From contig JAUVLC010000057.1 in the NCBI GenBank assembly GCA_030595925.1, forward strand, positions 1 through 15,639: a stretch of 15,639 bases of DNA, written 5' to 3'. The stretch comes from Clostridia bacterium. GTDB lineage: Bacteria; CBDUZB01; JAGLHV01. Below, piece after piece: positions 1 through 8,654 of this stretch (the stretch's first letter is position 1; every line of letters begins with the position of its first letter). A model generated the notes under the pieces. It had not been told where the DNA came from and searched no databases. It saw only the letters and a list, made by a program, of their open reading frames with translations. The position numbers and the translations under genes were made by a program.

Positions 1-1
1 A

Positions 2-271
2 GCGAATGATGCGATTGATACAGTAAAAATATTAGATGCTAATGTTACCACAGCTAAAATAGCCGACGCGAATATTACTACAGCGAAGATAGCGGATTCA
101 GGTATAACCACTGTTAAAATATTAGACGCTAATGTTACCACAGCAAAGATTGCGGATGCCAATGTAACCACGGCAAAAATATTAGATGCTAATGTTACGA
201 CAGCTAAAATTGCTGATGCCAATGTAACGACAGTAAAAGTTGCAAACGATGCAATATCTGAACCCAAATTA
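2..271 (+). repeat. Decapeptide array 0: 9 x 30 bp, coding
   Basis: Nine tandem 30-bp units encode ANDAIDTVKI, then LDANVTTAKI-type units, then ANDAISEPKL. Copies differ largely at third codon positions. More copies or a linker probably lie upstream of the window. Confidence 0.9.
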
Positions 272-2041
272 GATGTAATGGATGTTCCGGCAGACGGAGA
301 AGTTCTTGCCTGGAACAATGCCAACAGCAGATTCGAATGGGTAGTTCAAAGTAGTACTACGGACGAATTAGTCAAAGCAGGAGCAGCCGGCACACCGAGA
401 TATTTAGATGCCGGGGACTTTACCGATAACGGAACCAGCCTGGAAATAGCTAATGATGCGATTGATACAGTAAAAATATTAGACGCTAATGTGACTACAG
501 CTAAGATTGCTGATTCAAGTATAACCACTGTTAAAATCGCTGACGCTAATGTAACTACCGCAAAAATATTGGACGCTAATGTTACAACTGCGAAGATAGC
601 TGATTCAGGGGTAACCACTGCTAAAATTGCGGACTCGAATGTTACTACCGCAAAGATATTAGATGCTAATGTTACCACGGCAAAGATAGCGGATGCAAAT
701 ATTACCACAGTAAAAATCGCTGATGCCAATATAACGACAGTAAAAGTTGCAAACGATGCAATATCCGAACCCAAATTAGATGTAATGGATGTTCCGGCAG
801 ACGGAGAAGTTCTTGCCTGGAACAATGCCAACAGCAGATTCGAATGGGTAGTTCAAACTAGTGCTACTGACGAATTAGTTAAAGCAGGAGCTGCCGGAAC
901 ACCGAGGTATTTGGATGCCGGAGATTTCACTGATAACGGAACCAGCCTGGAAATAGCTAATGATGCGATTGATACAGTAAAAATATTAGACGCTAATGTG
1001 ACTACAGCTAAGATTGCTGATTCAAGTATAACTACTGTTAAAATCGCTGATGCTAATGTAACTACCGCAAAAATATTGGATGCAAATGTAACCACGGCGA
1101 AAATATTAGATGCTAATGTTACGACAGCTAAAATCGCCGATTCAAATGTAACCACTGTCAAAATTGCAGACGCCAATATTACTACAGCAAAAATATTAGA
1201 CGCTAATGTTACCACAGCAAAGATAGCGGATGCTAATGTGACGACAGCTAAAATCGCTGACGCCAATATTACTACTGCAAAAATATTAGATGCAAATATT
1301 ACCACAGTAAAAATAGCTGACGCCAATATAACGACAGCCAAAGTTGCAAACGATGCAGTTACCGAACCCAAGTTAGATGTAATGGATGTTCCTGCAGACG
1401 GAGAAGTTCTTGCCTGGAATAATGCCAATAGCAGATTTGAATGGGTAGATCAATCACTAGCAAACAATACTTTAGATCAAGCCTATGACCAAGGAGGTGC
1501 TGGTGCCGGGCGTGCAATTACAGTCGATAGCGGGCCGGTTCAACTAAATGCGTCGGGTACACAATCCCGTTTGCAAATGGTACAACGTAGTGTTCCTTCA
1601 AGTCCAGCTGATGGAGATATAGAAATATTCGATACCAATTTAGGCCCGTTACAGTTTTATTATGATAGTGCTCGCAGTAAATGGTTATCGTGTATGGTTT
1701 TAACTGATGGTGGAGGCAGGAATAATAATCTATCAGCGGGAAATTATTTGAGAATGTACGATGGATTAATGCCCAGTGCAAATGTGGGGCATCAAGTTCC
1801 CGATGATGTTTGTATAGTAGCAGTAGCTTTATCCTGTGGAGTTTCGTCAACCTGTACTGTTCTGGTCAGGGCAAACGGTACCAATTTAGCCGGGACAGCG
1901 ATTAGTCTTACGGCACAAACTAGTAATAAAATTAATGACCTTAATATAAATGCCAATGATTCTGATATTCTTGCAGCTTATGTTTCTGCTGGAACAGCAA
2001 GAAGTCCGCAAACACAGTATTGGTACAGACTTAGAAAATAA
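2..2041 (+). CDS. Decapeptide-repeat, phage-tail-fibre-like surface protein (5' partial)
   Basis: The frame is open from the left edge, so the true start lies outside the window; the methionine at 278 is an internal residue of a repeated linker, not a start. The visible part holds three arrays of a ten-residue unit (xDANVTTAKI, with variants ADSSITTVKI and ANDAIDTVKI) of 9, 11 and 14 copies at 2-271, 449-778 and 956-1375. Each array opens with ANDAIDTVKI and closes with an ANDAxxEPKL unit. A 59-residue linker containing PADGEVLAW and SRFEWV separates them. From about 1382 comes a non-repetitive C-terminal region of roughly 220 residues with GAGAGRAITVDSG and FYYDSARSKW motifs, ending at TAA 2039. 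Similar decapeptide stalks occur in phage tail fibres and in large surface proteins of uncultured bacteria. I infer an elongated, possibly trimeric, fibrous stalk with a C-terminal head; ligand and location are unknown. No phage structural genes are adjacent, so a prophage origin is not supported. Confidence 0.8.
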   Translation, partial: ANDAIDTVKILDANVTTAKIADANITTAKIADSGITTVKILDANVTTAKIADANVTTAKILDANVTTAKIADANVTTVKVANDAISEPKLDVMDVPADGEVLAWNNANSRFEWVVQSSTTDELVKAGAAGTPRYLDAGDFTDNGTSLEIANDAIDTVKILDANVTTAKIADSSITTVKIADANVTTAKILDANVTTAKIADSGVTTAKIADSNVTTAKILDANVTTAKIADANITTVKIADANITTVKVANDAISEPKLDVMDVPADGEVLAWNNANSRFEWVVQTSATDELVKAGAAGTPRYLDAGDFTDNGTSLEIANDAIDTVKILDANVTTAKIADSSITTVKIADANVTTAKILDANVTTAKILDANVTTAKIADSNVTTVKIADANITTAKILDANVTTAKIADANVTTAKIADANITTAKILDANITTVKIADANITTAKVANDAVTEPKLDVMDVPADGEVLAWNNANSRFEWVDQSLANNTLDQAYDQGGAGAGRAITVDSGPVQLNASGTQSRLQMVQRSVPSSPADGDIEIFDTNLGPLQFYYDSARSKWLSCMVLTDGGGRNNNLSAGNYLRMYDGLMPSANVGHQVPDDVCIVAVALSCGVSSTCTVLVRANGTNLAGTAISLTAQTSNKINDLNINANDSDILAAYVSAGTARSPQTQYWYRLRK
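272..448 (+). repeat. 59-codon linker repeat, copy 1 (copy 2 at 779-955, partial copy 3 from 1376)
   Basis: This linker between decapeptide arrays recurs at 779-955. The first 72 bp after the shared ATG (278-349 against 785-856) appear identical. The third copy, from 1376, keeps the MDVPADGEVLAW and SRFEW part, then changes to VDQSLANNTL and leads into the C-terminal domain instead of another array. Confidence 0.88.
449..778 (+). repeat. Decapeptide array 1: 11 x 30 bp, coding
   Basis: Eleven in-frame 30-bp units begin with ANDAIDTVKI and end with ANDAISEPKL. Internal units alternate between ADxxxTTxKI and LDANVTTAKI types. Confidence 0.92.
956..1375 (+). repeat. Decapeptide array 2: 14 x 30 bp, coding
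   Basis: Fourteen in-frame 30-bp units begin with ANDAIDTVKI and end with ANDAVTEPKL. The array is exactly 90 bp (three units) longer than array 1, consistent with whole-unit gain or loss. Confidence 0.92.
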
Positions 2042-2084
2042 AATATGAAGTGTTATTTTGTACATCAAGTAGGGGGATTATGAA

Positions 2085-2132
2085 TTGAAAAATAAAAACC
2101 GGAGAGTTAAAAAAATTAAAGTTAGCAATTAA
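2085..2132 (+). CDS. Possible 15-residue basic leader peptide
   Basis: A TTG codon at 2085 lies 8 nt after AGGGGG (2071-2076) and opens a frame reading LKNKNRRVKKIKVSN (first residue Met if initiated), which stops at 2130-2132. Eight of its fifteen residues are Lys or Arg. It ends 20 nt before the preferred start of the giant downstream gene, so it could be a leader that couples translation, or a chance frame. The nearby ATG at 2080 stops after one more codon. I recognise no family. Confidence 0.2.
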   Translation: MKNKNRRVKKIKVSN

Positions 2133-2152
2133 GTAGAGGGATGGTTTTAGTT

Positions 2153-5100
2153 ATGCGTAAAATCATGTTTATATTGATATTAATCATGGTGACAATAACA
2201 ACTGTGTTATCTTTTGTTTTTGCTGATTTAACTATTGAAGCAGGAGAGACTTTTACTTTATCTACTGATGAAACTATGATTATAGATGGTAATTTGATCA
2301 TTGAGGCAACAGGTATATTGGATGCTTCTGCTTCCGGTGCAAATATAATTATTAGTGGAGATTGGTTAAATTCAGGAACATTTATTTCAGGAAACAATAC
2401 AGTTACTTTTACTGATAATACATTGGTTTCTAATATTACAGGTAATACAAATTTCTATAATTTTTCCTGCACTACTGCTAATAAACAATTTGCTTTTCAG
2501 GCAGGTTCTATCCAGACGGTTAGTAATATTTTAACCCTTAATGGGCAGGCGACAGGGACAGAAATAATGTTGCGTTCTTTAATCTTGGGTACCCGTTGGA
2601 CATTTGATGTCCCGGGTAATGATCAAAACATTGAATGTGTAGATGTTCAGGATTCAGAGTCTGCCGGTAATAACATATATGCTGGTAATTCTATTAATTC
2701 AGGAAATAATGATGATAGCCAAGGTTCGCCCCATTGGGTATTTACTGCACCTATTTCTATTACTTCCCCTGGTGATGGCTATACCATAGGGCAAATCCCC
2801 ACTATTATAGGATGTACTCTAAATCCCAATACTTCTTTTACTATTCAGGGGATTTCAGGCGGTGCAACAATAGTTGTAACACAAGGTATTTCAGACGATA
2901 ATGGTAATTTTAGGGTTGTAGTTGCTTCAACAACTTCTTTGGATTTAGGGGCTAATATTTTAACTCCATATATAGGTGTTACTACTGGATTACCCGTTAA
3001 TGTTACGGTTGTTAGCAATCCCACAACGCAACAGGTTTGTACAATTAATGTTCCTACTCTTGATCCCCCTTCACCAAATACAAGAGTAAAATCGAATCCT
3101 TTTATTGTGAGTGGTTTTGGCCCTCCGGGGGCAGAAATAAGGATTGAAGCATTAGATAGTGATGGCAATTTAGTTTTAGATTGTGGTAGTGCTAATTCTG
3201 ATTCAATTACAGGGGAATATACTATAAATTGTGATGCAGTATTAAGCAATTTGATTGCGGGAATAAATATTTTGTCAGTAACAGCTTATACAGGTACAGG
3301 TAATGCTATAACTACAAGTGTTTTAAAAGAAGTAACTTTTTATGACCCTTTTGGTATTGTTTTTGATTCGGTAAATGATAATCCTATTGAAGGGGCAACG
3401 GTTACTTTATATTATGATAACGACTCGGGTCCTGGAAGAGACTGGATATTGGCACAACCGGGTGTTCATATTGTTGCGGAAGATGTTAATCCTCAGACAA
3501 CGGCTGCGGATGGTTTTTATAGTTTTATTTGTACTAACGGTGATTTTTATACCGATATCAATGTTGCCGGATATATTTATCCTTCCGCGGAAACGAGCTT
3601 TCCTCCGGAAAGAACAATTGTAACAGGGTCAAAAGGAGAAGTTTTTACGGTAAATGGTGCAGTAATTGAAATGGATCAACCAATGAGTCCGACAGTAAAC
3701 TTATTGAGGATTGAAAAAGAAGCTAATAAGAAAGAAGTAACTGTTGGTGATGTGGTGACTTATACTATTACTATTGAAAATATAAGTTCAGGTACTATAA
3801 GTAATGTCTATTTGGAAGATAAAATACCGGCCGGATTTAAATACATAAAAGGAAAAGTCCGATTGGATAATGCACTTATTTCCGAGCCAACCGGAGGAAG
3901 GCCGCTTACTTTTAATATCGGCACGCTTTCTCAAGGTCAAAGTAGGACGCTTAAATATCAATTAGTAGTTGGTTCGGGAGTAACCCCTGGTGATTACAAA
4001 AACAAAGCTTTTGCTAAATATTTCAATGGTACGGTTATATCTAACGAAGCGGTTAGAACAGTTGAAGTTGTTTCCGAACCGCTATTTGATTTAGGTACGG
4101 TAATTGGAAAAGTCTTCTGGGATTGGAATGAAAATGGCATTCAGGATAATGTAAAAACGTTGAAGACAACTAAACCGGAGACAGGTATTAATAATGTTGA
4201 GATTATAACCGAAGAAGGTACAGTTATTACTACTGATAAAGATGGTAAATATCATTTGCCGGCTATGACTTTGGGAAGGCATCTTTTAAGAATTGATGAA
4301 AGAACGTTGCCTGATGGCGCGTATTTAACTACCCAGAAGGCAGTTATTCTAGATATAACACCGGGTCTTTTGACCAAGGTTAATTTTGGAATAAGCTTAC
4401 CTGAAGGAAAGGAATTTATAGTTACGCCATTTCAAATTGTTCAAGAAAGAGATATTGTTCATCCTCGTTTAAATATATTTATGTTAAGTGATGGATTTAG
4501 TAAGGAAGAGGGAAGTTTAAAAGGAAGGGCCGAATTCAGAATATTTACTAACTATTACCTTTTTATTAATAAATGGAGATTAGAAATAGTAGATAAATAT
4601 ACAAGGCGGGTAGTAAAAACATTTAAAGGAACACAGAAGGATATTTTTAAACCGATTTATTGGTTTGGCGATGATGACCAAAAAATTATTAACAAGTTAG
4701 TAAGCGGTGAGTATGTGTATAGGTTGGTGGTAAGAGATGCTAAGGGTAGGGAAGATGTAACGATCCAAAGAGATTTTAAGTATGTTAAAAAAGAGCTATT
4801 ATCGGAATTAATAGATAAAGAAAGTAAAGTAAATAACTTAAAAGAACAAAATATAAAAATAGAAGGAGAAACGATTAGAATTAAAAGTCAAGATTATTCT
4901 TTATATATGAATATGTCTCTCCCGGAAAAAATTGACAATATGGTGGTAATAAAAACAAAAGAAAAAGTAATAGAAATTAGTATTGTAAAAGATGAAAAAT
5001 TAGTAGTGGATGATTTATTGCAGGGGCGAAGTATAAAAGAATCAAAAAAACAAAATGAAATCGAAATGATTTTACCCAAAGGAAAATATATTATAAAATT

Positions 5101-7948
5101 TAATTATGAGCAAGAAGAAGGAATGAATAAAAATATTAAGCAAGAAAACTTAGTTACCCAAAATACAGGATTGTTTGTCAAGAAGTATACCAAAGAGATA
5201 ACAGTAGGAGATGATTATCTCTTTTTAGTAGCAATGGGTGATGGTAAACTGGGTTATAACTTTAATTCAGGGAACATAGAACCGGTTGAGCATGATGATA
5301 AGTTTAAAGAAGGAACCTGGGTTGAAGGAAAACTTGCCTATTATTTAAAAGGAAAAATCAAAGGTAAATATTTAATAACATCCAGTTTTGATTCTGATCG
5401 GCAAAGGAAAGAGTTATTCAGAAATTTAGATCCGGATAAATATTATCCGGTTTATGGAGATACTTCGTCAATTGATTACAAAGCCGCGAATACTCAGGGG
5501 ATGCTTTATGTTTTGATTGAATGTAATAAATCGCAGATTTTATGGGGGAATTATGATACAGCTTTTACCGATACGGAATTTGCCCGGTTTATGCGCACCC
5601 TTTACGGCGGTAAGATTCATCTGGAAACGGCTTCGATTACTAATTTTGGCGATCCATATATAAAATTAGTTGTATTTGGCGCCTATGCCGAACAAAAAGC
5701 CGCACATAATGAATTTATTGGGACAGGAGGATCTTTATATTATGTTAAGCATAAAGATGTAGTTGAGGGTTCGGAAAAGATAAAAATAGAAGTAAGAGAA
5801 AAAAATAACGGATTAGTTTTATCGACAAAAGAAATGAAAGAGAATATTGATTATGAAATAGACTATTCTAACGGAAGAATTACTTTTTATCAGTCGATTT
5901 CCCGTTTTTCCGAATCAAATTTGATTATTTCCAACCAGTTAGAAGACGGTAATCCTATTTATATAATTGTGGATTATGAATATGAAGTGAAAGACAGTTA
6001 CGATGAAGGGGTAATAGGGATACGTATGAGTGAATCCTTTACTGATTATTTACTTGTAGGTGGAACCTATATTAAAGAAGGAGAAACAGAACAGGATTAT
6101 GAGTTGAAAGGGATTGATGTCAGTGTTAATTTGCCTAAAAATATAAAATTAACCGCCGAATATGCGGAAAGTAAGTCTGAGGCGACGGGAAGTTTTATTT
6201 CCAATGACGGAGGTATTTCTTTTGAGGAACTTTCTTTAAACGAAGATGCTGAAGATAAAGCTTACGGACTGAAAGGTAGGGCCTCTTTATTCAGTAATAA
6301 ATTAGGGTTGGGCAGCTATTATAAATGGATAGGAAATGATTTTTCAACTTCAGCGACAAATTCACAACAAGGAAAAGAATTAATGGGGTTTAATGTGACC
6401 TATGATATTAATTCCCGCATGAAAATGGTTGGATTATATGATATTCAGGAATTAATAGAAGATGCTACACTAGAAACCGAACTTCAATTAGGAACAACCA
6501 GAACCGAAACTACTTCTATCCAGTTTGTTCAAAGTGCAGATAGATTGAAACTCACCAGTGAATATCGTCATCAGGAAGTGACGGAGAGAAGGGAAGAATT
6601 TGAGTCCCAAATGAATAGGAAGGGAGATACGCTTGCTATAAAAGGAGACTATAAGTTAAGTGAAAGAATAGAGATTTCTTTAGAACAACAGGCAACTATT
6701 ACCGGGGACAAAAACAATCAAACCACTGCAGGAGTAGGGGCGAAAATGGTTGATTGGTTATCCTTAAGAGCAAAAGAAACTGTTAGTAATCAAGGTACAG
6801 CCACAAGTGTTGGTATGACTTCGACATTTGGTAATAAACTTGAAATTTCCAATGACTATTCAAGAGCTAACTATAACTCCGGGGAAATTAGTGATATAAC
6901 CTCTTTAAGTGCAAGTAGTAAATTAGATGAAAAAACTGCAATTAATAGTACTTATGCGCTAACGGATTCAATGAATGAAAATAAAACCTCATCCGTTAAT
7001 TTTGGGATAAATCGAAAAATCAATAATAATCTCTCGGTAAATGCAGGTAGAAATCTTATTACATCTAAAAACGGGAAAACTTTTAGTAATATTTTCGGTT
7101 TATCCGGTAATATTAATGATAAATGGGGTATGCAGGGAACATTTGAAAAAGGGGTTGTGCAAGATTACGACGGAAGTCAATACAAGCGTAAAGCAGGAAC
7201 TATGGGGTTAAGTTATGTGAACAGAGATGTTCAGGCACAGGAAATAATATTTAAAGCTTCAAGTAAATCCGAATTACGGCTGGATGAGGGGGAAGAAGAT
7301 AAAAAACAAATTCTTCTTTATAATGCGGTTGAAGGAAAGCTCGATTCCAATACAACTGTTTTTGCCAAAGCCAATATGTCGGAGACTAAAAACATTACCA
7401 CCGGTTTAATTGAAGCGCAATTTAAGGAATTAGGGTTTGGCCTGGCGTATCGGCCGGTTGGTATTGATTGGCTTAATCTGTTAGCTAAATATACTTATCT
7501 GGAAGATGATTCACCGGTTGTGCAAAGTGACAACAATGATATTGAGGAAGAAAAGGCACATATAATATCCGGGGAAACAATAATAGATGTTACTGCTAAG
7601 TGGCAGTTAGTGGAAAAGGTGGCTTATAAGATAGGAGAAGAAAAAGTAACAGGCTTTGATTTTACTAAAACGTCGACATGGCTATGGATAAACAGACTTA
7701 ATTATAATATTAATAAAGATTGGCAGGTATCCGGGGAATATAGAATTTTAACCCAGGATCAGGCCGAAGACCAAAAATGCGGTTTTTTGTTTGAATTATC
7801 CAGAAATATGGGCAGATATGTTCAAATGGGTATAGGATATAATTTTACGAAATTTAACGATGATTTAACCCATCTTAATTATATGGTTCAAGGTCCTTTT
7901 ATTAGGCTTACCGCTAAATTTTATGATCATAAACCTTCCGGAAAATAA
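2153..7948 (+). CDS. Giant multi-domain outer-membrane protein (DUF11 + SdrD_B-like + C-terminal beta-barrel)
   Basis: About 1931 residues. I prefer the ATG at 2153 over that at 2141 because AGAGGG (2135-2140) directly abuts 2141, and because 2153 gives a clean signal peptide: MRK, a hydrophobic run, cleavage after FVFA near residue 24. Approximate order: beta-rich repeats with a DGNLIIEATGILDAS pattern (25-200); Ig-like and regulatory modules (200-510); a DUF11 domain with VTVGDVVTYTITIENIS and LEDKIPAGF (515-643); an SdrD_B-like domain with GKVFWDWNENGIQD and TTDKDGKYHLP (648-748); an Ig/FlgD-like segment (795-875); a charged linker; and from about 1005 to the end a long barrel-like region of alternating aromatic and polar strands with YPVYGDTSS and GTGGSLYYVKHKD. 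I infer an outer-membrane barrel carrying a large modular domain; topology and function are unknown. The stop is TAA at 7946 and I see no hairpin terminator after it. Confidence 0.85.
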   Translation: MRKIMFILILIMVTITTVLSFVFADLTIEAGETFTLSTDETMIIDGNLIIEATGILDASASGANIIISGDWLNSGTFISGNNTVTFTDNTLVSNITGNTNFYNFSCTTANKQFAFQAGSIQTVSNILTLNGQATGTEIMLRSLILGTRWTFDVPGNDQNIECVDVQDSESAGNNIYAGNSINSGNNDDSQGSPHWVFTAPISITSPGDGYTIGQIPTIIGCTLNPNTSFTIQGISGGATIVVTQGISDDNGNFRVVVASTTSLDLGANILTPYIGVTTGLPVNVTVVSNPTTQQVCTINVPTLDPPSPNTRVKSNPFIVSGFGPPGAEIRIEALDSDGNLVLDCGSANSDSITGEYTINCDAVLSNLIAGINILSVTAYTGTGNAITTSVLKEVTFYDPFGIVFDSVNDNPIEGATVTLYYDNDSGPGRDWILAQPGVHIVAEDVNPQTTAADGFYSFICTNGDFYTDINVAGYIYPSAETSFPPERTIVTGSKGEVFTVNGAVIEMDQPMSPTVNLLRIEKEANKKEVTVGDVVTYTITIENISSGTISNVYLEDKIPAGFKYIKGKVRLDNALISEPTGGRPLTFNIGTLSQGQSRTLKYQLVVGSGVTPGDYKNKAFAKYFNGTVISNEAVRTVEVVSEPLFDLGTVIGKVFWDWNENGIQDNVKTLKTTKPETGINNVEIITEEGTVITTDKDGKYHLPAMTLGRHLLRIDERTLPDGAYLTTQKAVILDITPGLLTKVNFGISLPEGKEFIVTPFQIVQERDIVHPRLNIFMLSDGFSKEEGSLKGRAEFRIFTNYYLFINKWRLEIVDKYTRRVVKTFKGTQKDIFKPIYWFGDDDQKIINKLVSGEYVYRLVVRDAKGREDVTIQRDFKYVKKELLSELIDKESKVNNLKEQNIKIEGETIRIKSQDYSLYMNMSLPEKIDNMVVIKTKEKVIEISIVKDEKLVVDDLLQGRSIKESKKQNEIEMILPKGKYIIKFNYEQEEGMNKNIKQENLVTQNTGLFVKKYTKEITVGDDYLFLVAMGDGKLGYNFNSGNIEPVEHDDKFKEGTWVEGKLAYYLKGKIKGKYLITSSFDSDRQRKELFRNLDPDKYYPVYGDTSSIDYKAANTQGMLYVLIECNKSQILWGNYDTAFTDTEFARFMRTLYGGKIHLETASITNFGDPYIKLVVFGAYAEQKAAHNEFIGTGGSLYYVKHKDVVEGSEKIKIEVREKNNGLVLSTKEMKENIDYEIDYSNGRITFYQSISRFSESNLIISNQLEDGNPIYIIVDYEYEVKDSYDEGVIGIRMSESFTDYLLVGGTYIKEGETEQDYELKGIDVSVNLPKNIKLTAEYAESKSEATGSFISNDGGISFEELSLNEDAEDKAYGLKGRASLFSNKLGLGSYYKWIGNDFSTSATNSQQGKELMGFNVTYDINSRMKMVGLYDIQELIEDATLETELQLGTTRTETTSIQFVQSADRLKLTSEYRHQEVTERREEFESQMNRKGDTLAIKGDYKLSERIEISLEQQATITGDKNNQTTAGVGAKMVDWLSLRAKETVSNQGTATSVGMTSTFGNKLEISNDYSRANYNSGEISDITSLSASSKLDEKTAINSTYALTDSMNENKTSSVNFGINRKINNNLSVNAGRNLITSKNGKTFSNIFGLSGNINDKWGMQGTFEKGVVQDYDGSQYKRKAGTMGLSYVNRDVQAQEIIFKASSKSELRLDEGEEDKKQILLYNAVEGKLDSNTTVFAKANMSETKNITTGLIEAQFKELGFGLAYRPVGIDWLNLLAKYTYLEDDSPVVQSDNNDIEEEKAHIISGETIIDVTAKWQLVEKVAYKIGEEKVTGFDFTKTSTWLWINRLNYNINKDWQVSGEYRILTQDQAEDQKCGFLFELSRNMGRYVQMGIGYNFTKFNDDLTHLNYMVQGPFIRLTAKFYDHKPSGK

Positions 7949-8147
7949 TTTAATCGTAAGGGCCGACTTTGGTTACTCAAAATACCCAAATCATTCAAAA
8001 CCCATTTCTTTTTTAAAACTGTTTTTATCTTAGTCTTTTATCTTTTAACTTTGTGCCTGTCTTTGTTTTTTGTTTTTATCTGTTATCTATGGACTATGGA
8101 CTTTCGTTTTTTTTTTAATCTATGGACTTTCGTTTGTCTTTTTCTTT
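7949..8147. other. Convergent intergenic spacer, T-rich, no gene seen
   Basis: This spacer separates the 3' ends of the giant plus-strand gene and the small minus-strand gene. It has long T runs and the 16-bp direct repeat, but I found no convincing stem followed by a U tract on either strand. A short T-rich frame at 8051-8284 overlaps the minus-strand gene and is not credible. Confidence 0.5.
8094..8135. repeat. Short direct repeat, ctatggactttcgttt x2
   Basis: The 16-bp unit occurs at 8094-8109 and 8120-8135 (period 26), next to a further partial copy (tctatggac at 8086). The stretch is T-rich and lies between two convergent genes. It looks like an intergenic microrepeat; no function is evident. 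Confidence 0.6.
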
Positions 8148-8654
8148 TTAAAAGGGTAGATGAAATCCAATATAGCCATCCAGAATTAGTTTTGTTTTTT
8201 CGGAGAGAATTAATACCGGGGTTATTTCATAAACAAGCAGTGGAGTTCTTTTGTTTTTGTATTTTTGGTGGTCGCCCCAATTAAAAAAAAGCGGAAACCT
8301 GATTCCAAAACGTTGTTTCTTATCACTGCTAATCCTAAGACCCACTCCCATATTAAAATTATAAGTGAAATACATTTCTCCAATTTGTGTAGCTTTAACT
8401 TTAGAGTTGTCGGGGGGAAGAAATAGAAAATCGCTGTAAAGGATTAATTCTCTGGATAGAGTCATTCCTATTCCTGATTTTGTGGTTATAAGAGTTAGAT
8501 CCGGGGGGATTAAAAAAGCAATTCCTAACGGTTGTCCCAGAGTGGCAAAGAAAGCAATATCTTTTTCTTTCTGTTTGTTTTCCTGAGCTAAAACTTGAAA
8601 AGTTAAATTCAATACCAGCAAAAAAATAAATAAAATAAGTTTTTTTGTGTGCAT
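8148..8654 (-). CDS. Small secreted, probably outer-membrane beta-barrel protein
   Basis: 168 residues. The start is the ATG whose complement is at 8652-8654, preceded on the minus strand by AGAAGGG at good spacing. Residues 1-23 form a signal peptide (MHTKK, then a Leu/Ile/Phe-rich core, cleavage at VLA just before QENKQKE). The mature part is rich in short amphipathic strands (FFATLGQPLGIAFLIPP, YFTYNFNMGVGLRISSD, FGIRFPLFFNWGD) and ends in a C-terminal Phe (GFHLPF), as many outer-membrane barrels do. I therefore infer a small beta-barrel of about eight strands. I do not recognise the family. It is transcribed towards the giant barrel gene and away from the acetyltransferase gene, so it is probably its own unit. 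Confidence 0.75.
   Translation of the reverse strand: MHTKKLILFIFLLVLNLTFQVLAQENKQKEKDIAFFATLGQPLGIAFLIPPDLTLITTKSGIGMTLSRELILYSDFLFLPPDNSKVKATQIGEMYFTYNFNMGVGLRISSDKKQRFGIRFPLFFNWGDHQKYKNKRTPLLVYEITPVLILSEKTKLILDGYIGFHLPF

Noticed and set aside
278-280. ATG at 278 as the start of the repeat protein
   Set aside because: The frame is open to the window edge and already encodes nine decapeptides upstream; the same Met recurs at 785 and 1382 inside the linker.
2-1375. Regular 30-bp repetition suggesting a CRISPR array
   Set aside because: The units are contiguous, coding, in frame and have no unique spacers; they encode a protein stalk.
346-1428. Two long minus-strand open frames (346-831 and 853-1428) opposite the decapeptide arrays
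   Set aside because: They are mirror products of the repeat: the antisense of the 30-bp unit happens to lack stops. They share the same periodicity, and no ribosome-binding site was evident.
2-2041. Prophage tail module
   Set aside because: The repeat resembles tail fibres, but no other phage gene is visible; the neighbour is a large secreted barrel-type protein.
8051-8284. 77-residue plus-strand frame
   Set aside because: It is T-rich and Phe/Leu low-complexity, overlaps the 3' part of the better supported minus-strand secreted protein gene, and has no ribosome-binding site.
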